Below are positions 35,401 to 46,114 of a stretch of 64,000 bases of DNA, piece by piece; within the stretch, counting starts at the first letter, position 1, and the number at the start of each line of letters is the position of its first letter. Origin of the DNA: Bacteroidota bacterium (lineage in GTDB: Bacteria > Bacteroidota > Bacteroidia > Flavobacteriales > Schleiferiaceae); NCBI GenBank assembly GCA_024742495.1, contig JANSYJ010000001.1:434001-498000 (forward strand), written 5' to 3'. The notes below the pieces were generated by a model that did not search any database, was not told the origin of the DNA, and saw nothing but the letters and a program-made list of their open reading frames with translations. A program made the translations under genes and the position numbers.

Positions 35401-38400
35401 ACGATTTCTCAAACACTTCCGATATGATTATCGGAACAATGAGCGATCCTAATAATGCAGCTACATTCAGTCCTTTCGACACGATTACCGAGGCCGATAT
35501 GGACGATGATGTTTGGGAAGAGTTCACCGTGAGCTTTGCCTCTTATACCGGCAGCGACAAATACATCGCTTTCGCGCATGGGATGAACACTACATTTGAT
35601 TATATCCATTTGGATGATTTTCAATATGAAGATATACCAAGCTGTCCTGAGCCGAATACATTAACTGCTTCAGGAGTAACCGCAAACAGCATTAACCTTA
35701 ATTGGGTTGAAGCTGGATCTGCTACTTCATGGCAGGTTTCTTATGGCGCGGTTGGCACTACAGCAATAGCCGGAACAAAGGTTGTTGTGAGCAGTAATCC
35801 TTATACCCTTGGCGGTTTAACGGCTGGAACCTCGTACGATGCTTATGTAAGGTCTATCTGTGCTCCCGGTGACACTAGTCCATGGATTGGGCCAGTGAGC
35901 TTTGCAACAAATTGTGCAATACCAAGTGCGCTTACTATTCCTTATGCTCAAGACTTTGAAACGATAAATGGTACCTTAATTGGCGACGGTATCGTTTCTT
36001 GTAATAGTACCGCGAACTGGAATTTCTCCACCGCAGATCAATCTGCTGGTCGAATTCGCTGGGGTACAGATGCATTTGCCAGTGTCAATGGATCGGGAGC
36101 GGCAACCTTAGACAGAAACCCAAGTGGGTCTTTCGTAAGGAATCAATTGATCCTAACCCTAAACATGACTAATTATGCCAGTAACACCGATTTGGAGTTC
36201 TTGTTTAATTATGTTGATCACGGGGATGAGAATCAAAACGGGGATAGCATCCTGATGCGAGGATCTACCTCCGACTCTTGGATTCCAGTCTATTTCCTGA
36301 GCCCGCAAACATTAGCAGGTAACCAATCTGTTGGACCACTTGATATAGATTCAATTATCGCGGCCAATGGCCAAACCTTGTCAAGTACCTTCCAAATTTC
36401 ATTTGGTCAGGAGGATAACTTCCCAACCGGATCGGATGGAATTACTTTCGATGACGTTTTAATTAGACTAACACCGAACTGTCCAGATCCTAGTGGATTA
36501 AGTGCCTCTAATGTTAGCCAAAGTGAAGCCGACATTGATTGGACTGAAAACGGCACCGCAACCGCCTGGGACATTGAATATGGAGCCAAAGGCTTTAGCC
36601 CAACCGGAACCCCGTCAAATGCAGGTATTACGAAACCTTATACCATTACTGGTTTAAGTGGAGCAATGGCTTATGATGTTTACGTTCGTGCCGCCTGTGG
36701 CGGAACCGACGGTAATAGCAGCTGGGTTGGACCAATGGAATTTACCACCTTGCCAGATACCGCTGAAGGGATCACCTGTGGAACCGGTGTTGCCAGCGTG
36801 CTCTTCTCAGAAGATTTTGAAAATAATTCTGCGGGATGGACAGGCTCCATTAACTCCGGTAATGGTAGCTGGGAAATTCCCGATGGAGCGACTTCTTCAG
36901 GAACTGGCGCCAACGCTGGTTTCGGAGGTGGAAACTACATGAATTATGAAGCGTCGAGCTCCGTAAATAATAATGGAAGTATTGTTTCTCCAGCCATAGA
37001 CCTTAGCGGTGCGGTAAGTGACGCCGAACTATCGTTTTACATGCATGCTTATGGTTCAGGAATGGGAACTTTAAACGTGGGAATTGGAACAGATCCAGCT
37101 GGGCCATTTACTAATGAATTCACCTCGACCGGACAGCTACAAACTTCTGGTGCTGACGATTGGGCCAATGTTGGAATTGACCTAACGGCTTATTTAGGCT
37201 CAACCATTTATGTGCAGTTCACACAGTATGACACCCTCAACTCTGGTGGCAGCTTTAGTGGCGATATGTCTATTGATGAATTAAGCGTATCGGCTTGTGT
37301 TAGTTGCCCTGCGCCAAGTGCCTTTACCACCGATACGGTTGGTATTGATATTGCAGATTTTTCTTGGACAGAGAACGGCTCAGCCACAACATGGTTATTG
37401 GAATATGGCGCATCTGGCTTTAGCCCAGGTAGCGGAACAGAAGTTTCAATAAGCAGTAACCCTTATAGTTTAACAGGTTTAACCGAGAACACTGCTTATG
37501 ATGTGTACCTCAGATCATATTGTGCGGTGGGCGACACCAGTACCAGAGTTGGTCCTTTAAGCTTTACCACCCTTTGTGCGGTGATAAATAGCTTCCCTTA
37601 CACCCAAAACTTCGATGGCCTAAGCCCTACGAATGGTTCAGTGGTTTGTGCAACTACCGATGCCTTGGGCGATTGCTGGTCTAATGAAGGTAATACCGAT
37701 GATAAAGACTGGGTGGCGCGCAGCGTTGCGACAGGCTCATCTAATACCGGACCATCTAGCGACAATACCGGCGGCGGAAACTACTTGTTTATTGAGACTA
37801 GTGGTTGTTATAATCAGGATGCTGACTTATACAGCCCAGTATTCGATTTTACCAGCAATACCGCACCTCGTTTAATATTTAATTACCACATGTATGGTGC
37901 TGCAATGGGTAGCTTGAATGTCGCTTACTCTATTGATAGCGGCTCAAGCTGGTCGGCACCATTTATCACTATTAGTGGTGATCAAGGAGACTCTTGGAAT
38001 GGTACCGGTGCACTTTTACTTTCCTTAGCCGGAGAAGACAAAGTGATTTTCCGATTCCGTGCTACTTCAGGAACGAACTTTACATCTGATATAGCAATCG
38101 ATGATATTACCGTGGATGAAGCGCCTCAGAATGATGTAGGTGCCTCGGCAATCGCGATTAATGGCGATGGATGTGGAACCAATCAAGCCTTAACAGTGGA
38201 TATCGGCAACTACGGTGCTGCCACTCAAACCAGTATTCCAGTAGCTTATACCTTCAATGGTTCTACAATTACTGAAACATGGACGGGTAGTTTGGCTCCT
38301 GGAGCTAACGCTCAATACACCTTTACCACTCTATTTGACGCAAGCGCAGCGGGTAATTATAACCTATCTGCTTATACCGTTCTTGCTACAGATGCGGATA

Positions 38401-41400
38401 ATAATAATGACACTTCTTTCGCCAACATTGTGACGCCGCCAAGATATAGCACCGACTATCGTGCCGATTTTGAAAGTGGCCTACCAACTGATTGGTCTAC
38501 CGATGGAAGTGTTGGTTCAGGACATAATGCAGGTTCAGCGGTTCTTTTCCGCAACCTTTATAGCAGCGTCCCTAACTTTACTTCAACCTCAGCTCGTTTT
38601 GAGAATATCGCGGCCGGTGACGTGTTCCGATTTAATTATCGTTACTCAAACTGGTCTGCCGGTACCGTGGGTACTACCCTCGGAGCAGGCGATACGCTAA
38701 AAGTGTTAATCTCTACCGACTGCGGTGCTAACTGGACCCTTTTGGATACCATTCACGCGGGAAATCATATACCAAGTGCCGATGTAAGCCGAATGGAATA
38801 CGATATGTCGGCCTATGCTGGTGACGTAGTTACTTTCCGCTTTGCAGCAGAAAGAGGAACTGGAGATTACTACTTGGATATAGATGAATTCTACATAGGT
38901 GAAGGCCTAAGCAGCGCAACGGCAGTGATTTCCGACTTTAATGGAGAGGATATTTCTTGTCACTCTGCTAGCGATGGCGAAGCTCTTGCCACGGCCATGG
39001 GTGGTGTAATGCCTTATACTTATGAGTGGGATGTAAATGCTGGCAATCAGTTAAATGATACGGCAAATGGTCTTGGTGCAGGCGAGTATTTTGTAACTAT
39101 TACAGATGCTCAAGGTTATGAGATTAAAGACTCAATCACTCTAGTTGAACCAGACACCCTTACGGTAAGTGTTAATGCCACTAACCCAACTTGTGCGGCT
39201 AACTTTGATGGCGCCTTAGATTTAACAATTAACGGCGGAACCCTTCCATATACTATTTCTTGGGCCGATGGTCCAAGTACGGAAGATCGTACCGCTATTG
39301 ATACTGGTTCCTACACCATTACCATTACTGATGCAAATGGATGTAGCTATACCGATACCTACACCTTAATTATAGAGGATGTAGTACTTCCAACGGTTGT
39401 AAGTCGAAACATTAATGCCTACCTCGACGCTAGCGGGAATGTTAGTATTCAAGGTTCGGATGTAGATAATGGTTCTAGTGATAATTGTGGTATCGCAAGT
39501 TTTGCGGTTTCTCCATCGGCCTTTACTTGCGCTGAAGAAGGAGCTAACACCGTTACCCTTACGGTTACCGATATCAACGGAAATCAGAACACGGCAACGG
39601 CAACGGTTACGGTAATGGATACTATTTCGCCTAGCGCGGTTTGCCAAAACCTCACTGTGTATCTAGACGCCACTGGCAATGCTAGTATTACGGCCTCTGA
39701 TATGAATAATGGTTCATCGGATAATTGCACTGTAAGCAGCACTGTTTTAAGTAAAACAAGCTTTAGCTGTGCTGATGAAGGAGCCAATACAGTAACGCTC
39801 ACGGTAACCGATCAAGCGGGTAATGCCAGCACATGCTCGGCAACCGTAACCGTTATGGACACTACCGCTCCTACTGCTGTTTGTCAAGATTTAACCTTGT
39901 ATTTAGATGCATCTGGATCAGCTAGTATTTCTGCAGCAGATGTAAATAATGGATCAAGTGACAACTGTACGATAAACTCCTTAGCCCTAAGCCAAACCAG
40001 CTTCAACTGCAGCGACGAAGGTCTTAATGTGGTTGTTCTTACAGTTACCGATCAAGCAGGGAACAGCAGTACATGCGCGGCAAACATCACGGTGATGGAT
40101 ACTGTTTCACCAACAGCGATCAGTCAGAACATCAACGCCTACTTAGATGGCACTGGTCAAATTAGCATCCTTCCATCGGATATTGATAATGGTTCAAGTG
40201 ATAACTGTACAGTTGCAAGCTTAAGCCTCGATAATAGCAGTTTCACCTGTGCCGATGAAGGAGCCAATACGGTAATACTTACGGTTACAGATCAAACAGG
40301 TAACTCCAGTACGGCAAGCGCAACGGTAATGGTTATTGACACCGTTTCTCCAACTGCAGTTTGTCAAAACATAACGGTTTACCTTGATGGCGCAGGTCAG
40401 GCTACGATTAGCACCGCCGATATTGATGCCGGTTCAACCGACAATTGCTCGGTACAAAGCCTAGATATCGACAATGCTAGTTTCACTTGTGCTGACGAAG
40501 GTGCTAATACGGTAACCTTAACGGTAACCGACCAAGCCGGAAATCAATCTACCTGTACCTCTACAGTTACAGTAGTGGATACCATTCCTCCTACCGCAGT
40601 TTGCCAGAACCTCACCATTTACTTAGACGCAAGTGGTGCTGCTAGCATTACTGCTGCAGATATGGATAATGGCTCATCCGATAATTGTACGGTATCAAGC
40701 TTAAGCTTGACTAAAAGCAACTTTAGCTGTGCTGATTTAGGAAGCAACACGGTTGTTCTTACGGTAACCGATCAGGCTGGAAACGCTAGTACCTGCGCCG
40801 CAACTGTTACTGTAATGGACACTATTGCACCAACTGCTCTTAGCCAAAACCTAACTATTTATTTAGATGGTAATGGTGCAGCGAGCATAACTGCAAATGA
40901 TGCGGATAATGGATCTAGTGATAATTGTTCCATAGTTTCAAGAACCGTAAGTCAAACTAATTATGGCTGCTCTGATTTAGGAGCAAACACCATAAGCTTT
41001 ACTATTCTTGATCAATCTGGAAATCAAAGCAGCAGTAACTTTACGGTTACAGTTATTGATACGATTAGCCCAACTATTTCAACCCGTTCGCATACCGTTT
41101 ACCTCGATGCGAGTGGCAATGCCAGCATTGATGTAATTGATGTAAGTAGTGGAACTTCCAATGCTTGTTCTATTGATACCGTATTCCTAGACATCTACAA
41201 TTTCAATTGTTCGAATGTTGGAGCGAATACAGTAACAGTAACGGCCCAAGCAACGGGTGGCTCCGCCTCTAACACGGCAACGGCAACGGTGACGGTGGTT
41301 GATACCATTTCACCTGTTGTAAATACCCAGTCCTTAATAATGTACCTCGACGCCAATGGGCAAACCTCCATAAACACCAGCATGGTAAATAGTGGAAGTA

Positions 41401-44400
41401 CCGATGCCTGTGGTATTGCTTCTTTCAGTTTGGATATTACAAGCTTTGATTGTAGCAACCTTGGTAATAATACGGTAGTGTTAACTGCTACGGATGTTAA
41501 TGGTAACTCTGCAACCAATACCGCCATTGTTGAGGTAAGAGATACAATCAGACCGGTGGCAAAATCTAGAGACCTTACGGTTTACTTAGATGCTACAGGA
41601 AGTGTAACAGTTTCACCAGCTACCGTAAACAATGCTTCTACCGATAATTGCGGCATTACGCCAAGTTTAAGTCAGAGCACCTTTGGATGTGGTGATGAAG
41701 GTCTTAATCAAGAGTACCTTATTGTTACCGATGCAGATGGTAATAAAGACAGCACCGATTTCTTAATCACGGTACTGGATACCATCAGCCCCAGCGTAAT
41801 AACCCGTAACATTACGGTTCAATTAGGTGCCACTGGTTTAGCTAGTATTTCACCAAATCAATTGGATAGCGCGAGTTCTGATAACTGTAGTAATCAGTTA
41901 TTCTACACCGCCACGAAAACCAGCTTTAACTGCGGCGATTTAGGCACAAATACAATAACCCTTACCGCCACGGACGTTCACGGAAACAGTACCAGTAAAA
42001 CGGCCATTGTTACCGTAGAGGACAACATTGCTCCTACCATTCAAACGCAACCCGTGATCCTTAGCTTAGATGCTAGTGGAAGCGCATCCTTAACTGCGAT
42101 GATGCTGAATAATGGCAGTAGCGATAATTGCGCCATCGACAGTATGTGGATTTCGCAAGAGAGCTTTGATTGCAGCCATATTGGCTCCAACAGCGTTACT
42201 CTATTTGCGCGTGATGCCAGTGGTAATCAAAATTCCAGTGCAGTAATCGTTACGGTTCAGGACTTAATAAACCCTGTTGCTCAAGCGACAAACCTCACGG
42301 TTTACCTCGATGCTAGCGGTAATGCAAGCATTGTAGCCATGGACCTTGAGGGTGGAAGCACCGATAACTGTGGAATTAATAGCCGCAGTATCGACATCAG
42401 CAGCTTCACCTGCAGCAATGTTGGCAACAACACGGTTACCTTAACCGTTAGCGACGCCTCAGGAAACAGCAATAGCAGTTCCGCAACGGTTACAGTAATG
42501 GACACTATTTCGCCTAGCGCTAGCGCCAAGAATATTGGTATAGCCTTAGACGCGACTGGTAATGCCAGTATTAGCGCTTCAGATGTAAATGACGGAAGTA
42601 GCGATGCCTGTGGAATTGCAAGTTTAAGTGTGAGTCCATCGAGCTTCGATTGTTCTGCCTTAGGCCTCAATACGGTAGTATTAACGGTTACCGATAATAA
42701 TGGTAATGTTTCTACAACAACCGCCCAGGTAACGGTTTCCGATAACCGCGCTCCAACCGCAGTTGCTCAGAATACCACCATATATGTTGATGCCAACGGA
42801 AACGCTAGCCTAACAAGCGCTCAAGTGGATAATGGAAGTAGCGATAATTGCGCTATTAGCACTTATGCCCTAAGCAAAACCACCTTTAGTTGTGGCGACC
42901 TTGGGAATAATACAGTGGTACTTACCGTAAGCGATGCCAGTGGCAATTCTGCTAATACTGCGGCTATTGTTACTGTGATGGATACCATTTCTCCCACGCC
43001 AATGACTCAGAATATTAGTGTTTACCTAGATGCTAGTGGCTCGGCCAGTATTAGTGCCGGCATGATCGACAATGGAAGCAGCGATAATTGTTCTCTCGGA
43101 GCAATGAGCTTAGATATAAGTTCCTTCGACTGCAGCAATGTTGGCGCAAACACGGTAATGCTAAGTGTAAACGATGCTTCTGGAAACAGTGCCATGGCAA
43201 GCGCTACCGTTACCGTTATTGACACCATCAGTCCAAATGTGTTAACTCAAAACATTACGCTTAGCTTGGATGCTAATGGTAATGCGAGCATAAGCACTTC
43301 GGATATTAACAATGGTAGCAGCGACGCCTGTGGAGTAGCTGGAATGAGCCTGGATATGAGCAACTTTACTTGTGCCAACTTAGGCAGCAATATGGTTACG
43401 CTTACGGTTACCGATAACAATGGTAATTCTCAAACCGGAATGGCTACCGTTACCGTATTAGATAATATGGCGCCAAATGCGATTGCGCAAAACATTACTA
43501 TTTACTTAGATGCGAATGGTAGTGCGAGCACAAGCGCTTCGGCTGTAGATAATGGCTCAAGCGACAATTGTGCGGTTAGCGGCTTAAGCTTAAGTCAAAC
43601 GACCTTCGGTTGTTCCGATTTAGGACTTAATGCGGTTACTCTTACCGTAAGTGACGCCAGCGGCAACAGCAGTACAGCGACGGCCAATGTTACTGTTCTG
43701 GATACCGTTTCACCGCAAATGAGTACGCAAAACATCAATGCTTATTTGGATGCTAATGGCGTAGTGGCCGTGAGTGCCACAGCGGTAAATAATGCTTCTT
43801 CTGATAATTGCGGAATTAGCAGTTATAGCTTAAGCACTACCAGCTTTACTTGTTCGGATGTAGGTGCCAATACGGTAATCCTTACGGCAACCGACGGAAG
43901 TGGTAACAGCTCTAATATGGCGGCCACCATTACGGTGATCGACACGATTAGTCCAAATGCTGTTGCTCAAAACATCAGCGTAAGCTTAGATGCCAATGGC
44001 GCGGCCAGCATTGTGGCCTCCAATATTGCCACCGGTAGTTCAGATGCTTGTGGTATTGCCAGTATGAGTGTAAGCCCTTCGAGCTTCAGCTGCTCGGATG
44101 TAGGTGCTAATACAGTTACCCTTACGATTACCGATGTAAATGGAAATTCCAGTACTGCTACATCAACAGTAACCGTTCAGGATAATATTGCACCAACTGT
44201 GGTAACTCAGGCACATACAGTGTACTTGGACGCTAGTGGAAGTGCAACAATCGCCACTACCGACATTAATAATGGTAGTACCGATAACTGTAGTATATCT
44301 ACTTATGCACTAAACATTAGCAGCTTTACTTGTAGCAATGTTGGACAAAACCTTGTTACCCTAACGGTAACCGATGCCAATGGAAATAGTGCCAACGGCG

Positions 44401-46106
44401 GAGCAATTGTTACCGTGTTGGATACGATTAGTCCTACTATCGCCAACACACCGGCAAACATCACCGCTTACAGTACTGCTGGTTCTTGCGGAGCAACAGT
44501 TAGTTGGCCAACAATTACCGGTAATGATAACTGTAATATCAGTGGTATTAGTTCCAGTATTTCAAGCGGAAGCTTCTTTAATACCGGCACCACTACTGTT
44601 GTGCTAACCGCCAATGACCCAAGTGGAAATAGCGGTAGCAGTAGCTTCACCGTAACGGTTATAGATACCATAGCACCAGTGTTTACCTCTACAGTTAGCG
44701 GTATTACAATTACGCCTAATACAGCGTCTTGTGATGCGGTAGTTACTTGGACTTCACCAACTGCAACAGATAATTGTAGCGGTGTTACTTACAGTTCAAG
44801 CCATAGTTCTGGAGGCACCTTTGCCTTAGGAACAACAACGGTTACCGTAACCGCAACTGATGCGGATGGTAATAATCGTACCGTGAGCTTTGATGTAACG
44901 GTTAGCGATATTGTGGACCCAACCATTAGCAATGTTCCAGCGAACATTACGGTGGGGAACGATGCAGGATCTTGTGATGCAGTAGTGAACTTTACGCTAC
45001 CAACGGTTAGTGATAACTGTACCGGAGCAACTATTACCAGCTCACATGCCAGTGGATCAACCTTCCCACTTGGAACTACCACGGTAAGCTTTACGGCCAC
45101 CGATGGCGCGGGTAATACCAGTTCTGCAAGTTTCGAAATTACCGTTAATGATCAGGAAGCGCCAGTGTTTACCACGGTTCCTCCTAGCGATACGGTTGGA
45201 CAGTGTGGTCAGATTTACACCTTCACCATGCCAAGCGGAACGGATAATTGTACCGGACTCTTACTGGTTCGTCAAACCGCTGGTTTACCAAGCGGTAGTG
45301 TATTCCCTCCAGGGGCAACCACCAATACCTTTGAGATCTCTGATCCAGCAGGTAATACCAGTACCACCAGCTTTACAATTGTAGTAGTGCCACAGGGTCA
45401 ACCACAGTTGCCAAACATAATTGAGGCCTGTGTTAACGATCCTGCTGTGAACATCACTCTAGGACAAAGCATAGTTTGGACAGGAAACGGAGTAGTGAAT
45501 AATGGAACCACCTTTGATCCGGCAACGGCAGGAACGGGACGTCATTTATTGTCTTATGTTTTCACCGACTCTATGTCTTGTAATGCTTCTGGAACGATAG
45601 TAATTACGGTATTACCGAAACCAGTTACACCAGTAATCAACAAGATTGGTAGTACCACTTTACAAACGGGAATTTATAATTCCTACCAGTGGTACCGCGA
45701 CGGGGTATTAATTCCGGGAGCGAATACCAGAGATTACACTTATTCTCAAAGTGGAAACTTCCAGGTTGAGGTGAGTAATACCGTGGGATGTTTCACGTAT
45801 TCTGCCGGATTTGTAGTAGGAACTAGTGGCGGGGGCATTGGCCTTCAGGAGCTAGACCTTAAGCAGCTGGAAGTATATCCTAATCCAAGTAATGGTAAGT
45901 TTAATATTGAACTTAACGTTGATGGAATTGAGGACTTGAACATCAGCCTCTACAGTTTAGATGGCCGCAAGGTTTTCGAACAACAGGCCCAAACTGATCA
46001 TGATGGCAAGGTTCAAGTGGATGTTGGTCATTTACCAACCGCGAACTACTTCTTGTATATCCGAACCACCGAACAAGTGGCGGTACGTAAAATGCTCATG
46101 AAATAA
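32445..46106 (+). CDS. Giant modular T9SS surface adhesin, 4553 aa
   Basis: Signal peptide 1-19, then alternating Fn3 domains and MAM-like or jelly-roll sandwiches. The seven Fn3 domains start near residues 190, 284, 525, 810, 1067, 1346 and 1621, each with Cys-x-x-Pro and a YDFYVRA-like strand. The sandwich modules near 617-808 and 1159-1345 are clear duplicates, and 903-1066 resembles cleaved-adhesin domains. Two SprB-like repeats lie near 2163-2312. Residues 2315-3995 are twenty-one repeats of about 80 residues (YLDASGNASI, DNGSSDNC, ANTVTLTVTD). Four HYR-like modules follow (3996-4315), then an Ig-like stretch and a type A sorting domain (LEVYPNPSNGKFNIEL to the C-terminus). It should be exported by T9SS; adhesion or gliding is inferred from architecture. 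An OmpA-family gene follows after 8 nt. Confidence 0.88.
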   Translation: MRKALFFFLTFYACSLLGQVNTYPYAEGWETSITWTQSTADDRNWTRQSGGTTSSTTGPSAANEGTNYVYVETSGSSANQTAILEQDFNLSGLTNPLFSFDYHMYFSGSANGGTLKVDVSDDGGTTWCNLWSKSGDQGNTWHDNEPIPLDAYGLGTVKLRFHFTVGTNSSFHNDVALDDLNLIDAASGTACQVPICFLSSNVQATSVDLTWSGVSTATSGYNIIYGANGFDPKTTGTNMASAGASTTVSSLTPGTNYDFYLYGNCGAANSDTVGPIQATTALLCQSPTALGVSNITSTSVDLAWTAGGTETQWDVEYGAQGFTQGAGTLVNGTTTNPHSLSGLSSSTDYDFYVRADCGANGTSPWSGPFSFTTAFQCPAGAVCGTYSAGDIQTDASFTSLPGTSTCQGSMVLTIPAGDWIDSVDVFYDITAQGGAWRSEQRSWLYSPTTGTGESSITNGPSLNSAGTASYNRSALSFANTGTGNVTIEIHGGRTWPANSGCNTTYNKIDDGTWLVIAYHSLAPSCTPPNTLTATNVTATTADLGWTSTGTETQWDIEYGLSGFVQGAGTTISGTTSNPYNLSGLSTNSAYEYYVRANCGGSTSSWAGPFGFSTPCATPNPATLPFIEGFETVNGTSQVDAAIVCNTGVNINYSTTGQGLGRARWGTNAVTAISGSGAVTLDRNPSGTFVTNYLDITVNLSSYTANTDLELLFDYQDHGDEDQAEDSVWVRGSSADPWVGIYDLNPTLLANGTTANVGPIDIDAALLAAGQTVSSTFQIRFGQNDNFPATSVSGSDGFTFDNIVVRQAPTCLKPDNQSVSNAMATSVDLSWTENGTATTWYIEYGTTGFAQGAGTTITTTTNPHNLSGLTADTEYDFYVRSYCAVGDTSFWEGPFSFRTACNPFTAPYSQNFDGETAPAVNSCWTVINTATSARLQTDATPIGTTANSAPNSVEFYNGSGTTPSQQILVSPMFSDLDNTKRIKFFLYDFSNTSDMIIGTMSDPNNAATFSPFDTITEADMDDDVWEEFTVSFASYTGSDKYIAFAHGMNTTFDYIHLDDFQYEDIPSCPEPNTLTASGVTANSINLNWVEAGSATSWQVSYGAVGTTAIAGTKVVVSSNPYTLGGLTAGTSYDAYVRSICAPGDTSPWIGPVSFATNCAIPSALTIPYAQDFETINGTLIGDGIVSCNSTANWNFSTADQSAGRIRWGTDAFASVNGSGAATLDRNPSGSFVRNQLILTLNMTNYASNTDLEFLFNYVDHGDENQNGDSILMRGSTSDSWIPVYFLSPQTLAGNQSVGPLDIDSIIAANGQTLSSTFQISFGQEDNFPTGSDGITFDDVLIRLTPNCPDPSGLSASNVSQSEADIDWTENGTATAWDIEYGAKGFSPTGTPSNAGITKPYTITGLSGAMAYDVYVRAACGGTDGNSSWVGPMEFTTLPDTAEGITCGTGVASVLFSEDFENNSAGWTGSINSGNGSWEIPDGATSSGTGANAGFGGGNYMNYEASSSVNNNGSIVSPAIDLSGAVSDAELSFYMHAYGSGMGTLNVGIGTDPAGPFTNEFTSTGQLQTSGADDWANVGIDLTAYLGSTIYVQFTQYDTLNSGGSFSGDMSIDELSVSACVSCPAPSAFTTDTVGIDIADFSWTENGSATTWLLEYGASGFSPGSGTEVSISSNPYSLTGLTENTAYDVYLRSYCAVGDTSTRVGPLSFTTLCAVINSFPYTQNFDGLSPTNGSVVCATTDALGDCWSNEGNTDDKDWVARSVATGSSNTGPSSDNTGGGNYLFIETSGCYNQDADLYSPVFDFTSNTAPRLIFNYHMYGAAMGSLNVAYSIDSGSSWSAPFITISGDQGDSWNGTGALLLSLAGEDKVIFRFRATSGTNFTSDIAIDDITVDEAPQNDVGASAIAINGDGCGTNQALTVDIGNYGAATQTSIPVAYTFNGSTITETWTGSLAPGANAQYTFTTLFDASAAGNYNLSAYTVLATDADNNNDTSFANIVTPPRYSTDYRADFESGLPTDWSTDGSVGSGHNAGSAVLFRNLYSSVPNFTSTSARFENIAAGDVFRFNYRYSNWSAGTVGTTLGAGDTLKVLISTDCGANWTLLDTIHAGNHIPSADVSRMEYDMSAYAGDVVTFRFAAERGTGDYYLDIDEFYIGEGLSSATAVISDFNGEDISCHSASDGEALATAMGGVMPYTYEWDVNAGNQLNDTANGLGAGEYFVTITDAQGYEIKDSITLVEPDTLTVSVNATNPTCAANFDGALDLTINGGTLPYTISWADGPSTEDRTAIDTGSYTITITDANGCSYTDTYTLIIEDVVLPTVVSRNINAYLDASGNVSIQGSDVDNGSSDNCGIASFAVSPSAFTCAEEGANTVTLTVTDINGNQNTATATVTVMDTISPSAVCQNLTVYLDATGNASITASDMNNGSSDNCTVSSTVLSKTSFSCADEGANTVTLTVTDQAGNASTCSATVTVMDTTAPTAVCQDLTLYLDASGSASISAADVNNGSSDNCTINSLALSQTSFNCSDEGLNVVVLTVTDQAGNSSTCAANITVMDTVSPTAISQNINAYLDGTGQISILPSDIDNGSSDNCTVASLSLDNSSFTCADEGANTVILTVTDQTGNSSTASATVMVIDTVSPTAVCQNITVYLDGAGQATISTADIDAGSTDNCSVQSLDIDNASFTCADEGANTVTLTVTDQAGNQSTCTSTVTVVDTIPPTAVCQNLTIYLDASGAASITAADMDNGSSDNCTVSSLSLTKSNFSCADLGSNTVVLTVTDQAGNASTCAATVTVMDTIAPTALSQNLTIYLDGNGAASITANDADNGSSDNCSIVSRTVSQTNYGCSDLGANTISFTILDQSGNQSSSNFTVTVIDTISPTISTRSHTVYLDASGNASIDVIDVSSGTSNACSIDTVFLDIYNFNCSNVGANTVTVTAQATGGSASNTATATVTVVDTISPVVNTQSLIMYLDANGQTSINTSMVNSGSTDACGIASFSLDITSFDCSNLGNNTVVLTATDVNGNSATNTAIVEVRDTIRPVAKSRDLTVYLDATGSVTVSPATVNNASTDNCGITPSLSQSTFGCGDEGLNQEYLIVTDADGNKDSTDFLITVLDTISPSVITRNITVQLGATGLASISPNQLDSASSDNCSNQLFYTATKTSFNCGDLGTNTITLTATDVHGNSTSKTAIVTVEDNIAPTIQTQPVILSLDASGSASLTAMMLNNGSSDNCAIDSMWISQESFDCSHIGSNSVTLFARDASGNQNSSAVIVTVQDLINPVAQATNLTVYLDASGNASIVAMDLEGGSTDNCGINSRSIDISSFTCSNVGNNTVTLTVSDASGNSNSSSATVTVMDTISPSASAKNIGIALDATGNASISASDVNDGSSDACGIASLSVSPSSFDCSALGLNTVVLTVTDNNGNVSTTTAQVTVSDNRAPTAVAQNTTIYVDANGNASLTSAQVDNGSSDNCAISTYALSKTTFSCGDLGNNTVVLTVSDASGNSANTAAIVTVMDTISPTPMTQNISVYLDASGSASISAGMIDNGSSDNCSLGAMSLDISSFDCSNVGANTVMLSVNDASGNSAMASATVTVIDTISPNVLTQNITLSLDANGNASISTSDINNGSSDACGVAGMSLDMSNFTCANLGSNMVTLTVTDNNGNSQTGMATVTVLDNMAPNAIAQNITIYLDANGSASTSASAVDNGSSDNCAVSGLSLSQTTFGCSDLGLNAVTLTVSDASGNSSTATANVTVLDTVSPQMSTQNINAYLDANGVVAVSATAVNNASSDNCGISSYSLSTTSFTCSDVGANTVILTATDGSGNSSNMAATITVIDTISPNAVAQNISVSLDANGAASIVASNIATGSSDACGIASMSVSPSSFSCSDVGANTVTLTITDVNGNSSTATSTVTVQDNIAPTVVTQAHTVYLDASGSATIATTDINNGSTDNCSISTYALNISSFTCSNVGQNLVTLTVTDANGNSANGGAIVTVLDTISPTIANTPANITAYSTAGSCGATVSWPTITGNDNCNISGISSSISSGSFFNTGTTTVVLTANDPSGNSGSSSFTVTVIDTIAPVFTSTVSGITITPNTASCDAVVTWTSPTATDNCSGVTYSSSHSSGGTFALGTTTVTVTATDADGNNRTVSFDVTVSDIVDPTISNVPANITVGNDAGSCDAVVNFTLPTVSDNCTGATITSSHASGSTFPLGTTTVSFTATDGAGNTSSASFEITVNDQEAPVFTTVPPSDTVGQCGQIYTFTMPSGTDNCTGLLLVRQTAGLPSGSVFPPGATTNTFEISDPAGNTSTTSFTIVVVPQGQPQLPNIIEACVNDPAVNITLGQSIVWTGNGVVNNGTTFDPATAGTGRHLLSYVFTDSMSCNASGTIVITVLPKPVTPVINKIGSTTLQTGIYNSYQWYRDGVLIPGANTRDYTYSQSGNFQVEVSNTVGCFTYSAGFVVGTSGGGIGLQELDLKQLEVYPNPSNGKFNIELNVDGIEDLNISLYSLDGRKVFEQQAQTDHDGKVQVDVGHLPTANYFLYIRTTEQVAVRKMLMK
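39387..44429 (+). repeat. Twenty-one 240-bp coding repeats in the adhesin
   Basis: 5043 nt hold 21 units, nearly all exactly 80 codons. Each has a YLDAxG strand, a DNGSSDNC or D-A-C turn, a Phe-x-Cys, then TVxLTVTDxxGN and VTVxDTIxP. Conserved Cys residues suggest one or two disulphides per unit. At DNA level the same peptides use different codons from unit to unit, so the copies are old or diversified rather than recently amplified. Confidence 0.9.
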
Positions 46107-46114
46107 GAATTCCA

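Noticed and set aside
41195-45100. Antisense ORFs of 68-122 codons across the adhesin repeats
   Set aside because: They follow the 240-bp repeat period and arise from Ser/Thr/Val codons read backwards; they have no start signals or own features.
45789-45804. parS half-site (TGTTTCACGT) near the end of the adhesin gene
   Set aside because: The second half does not match and the site is coding.
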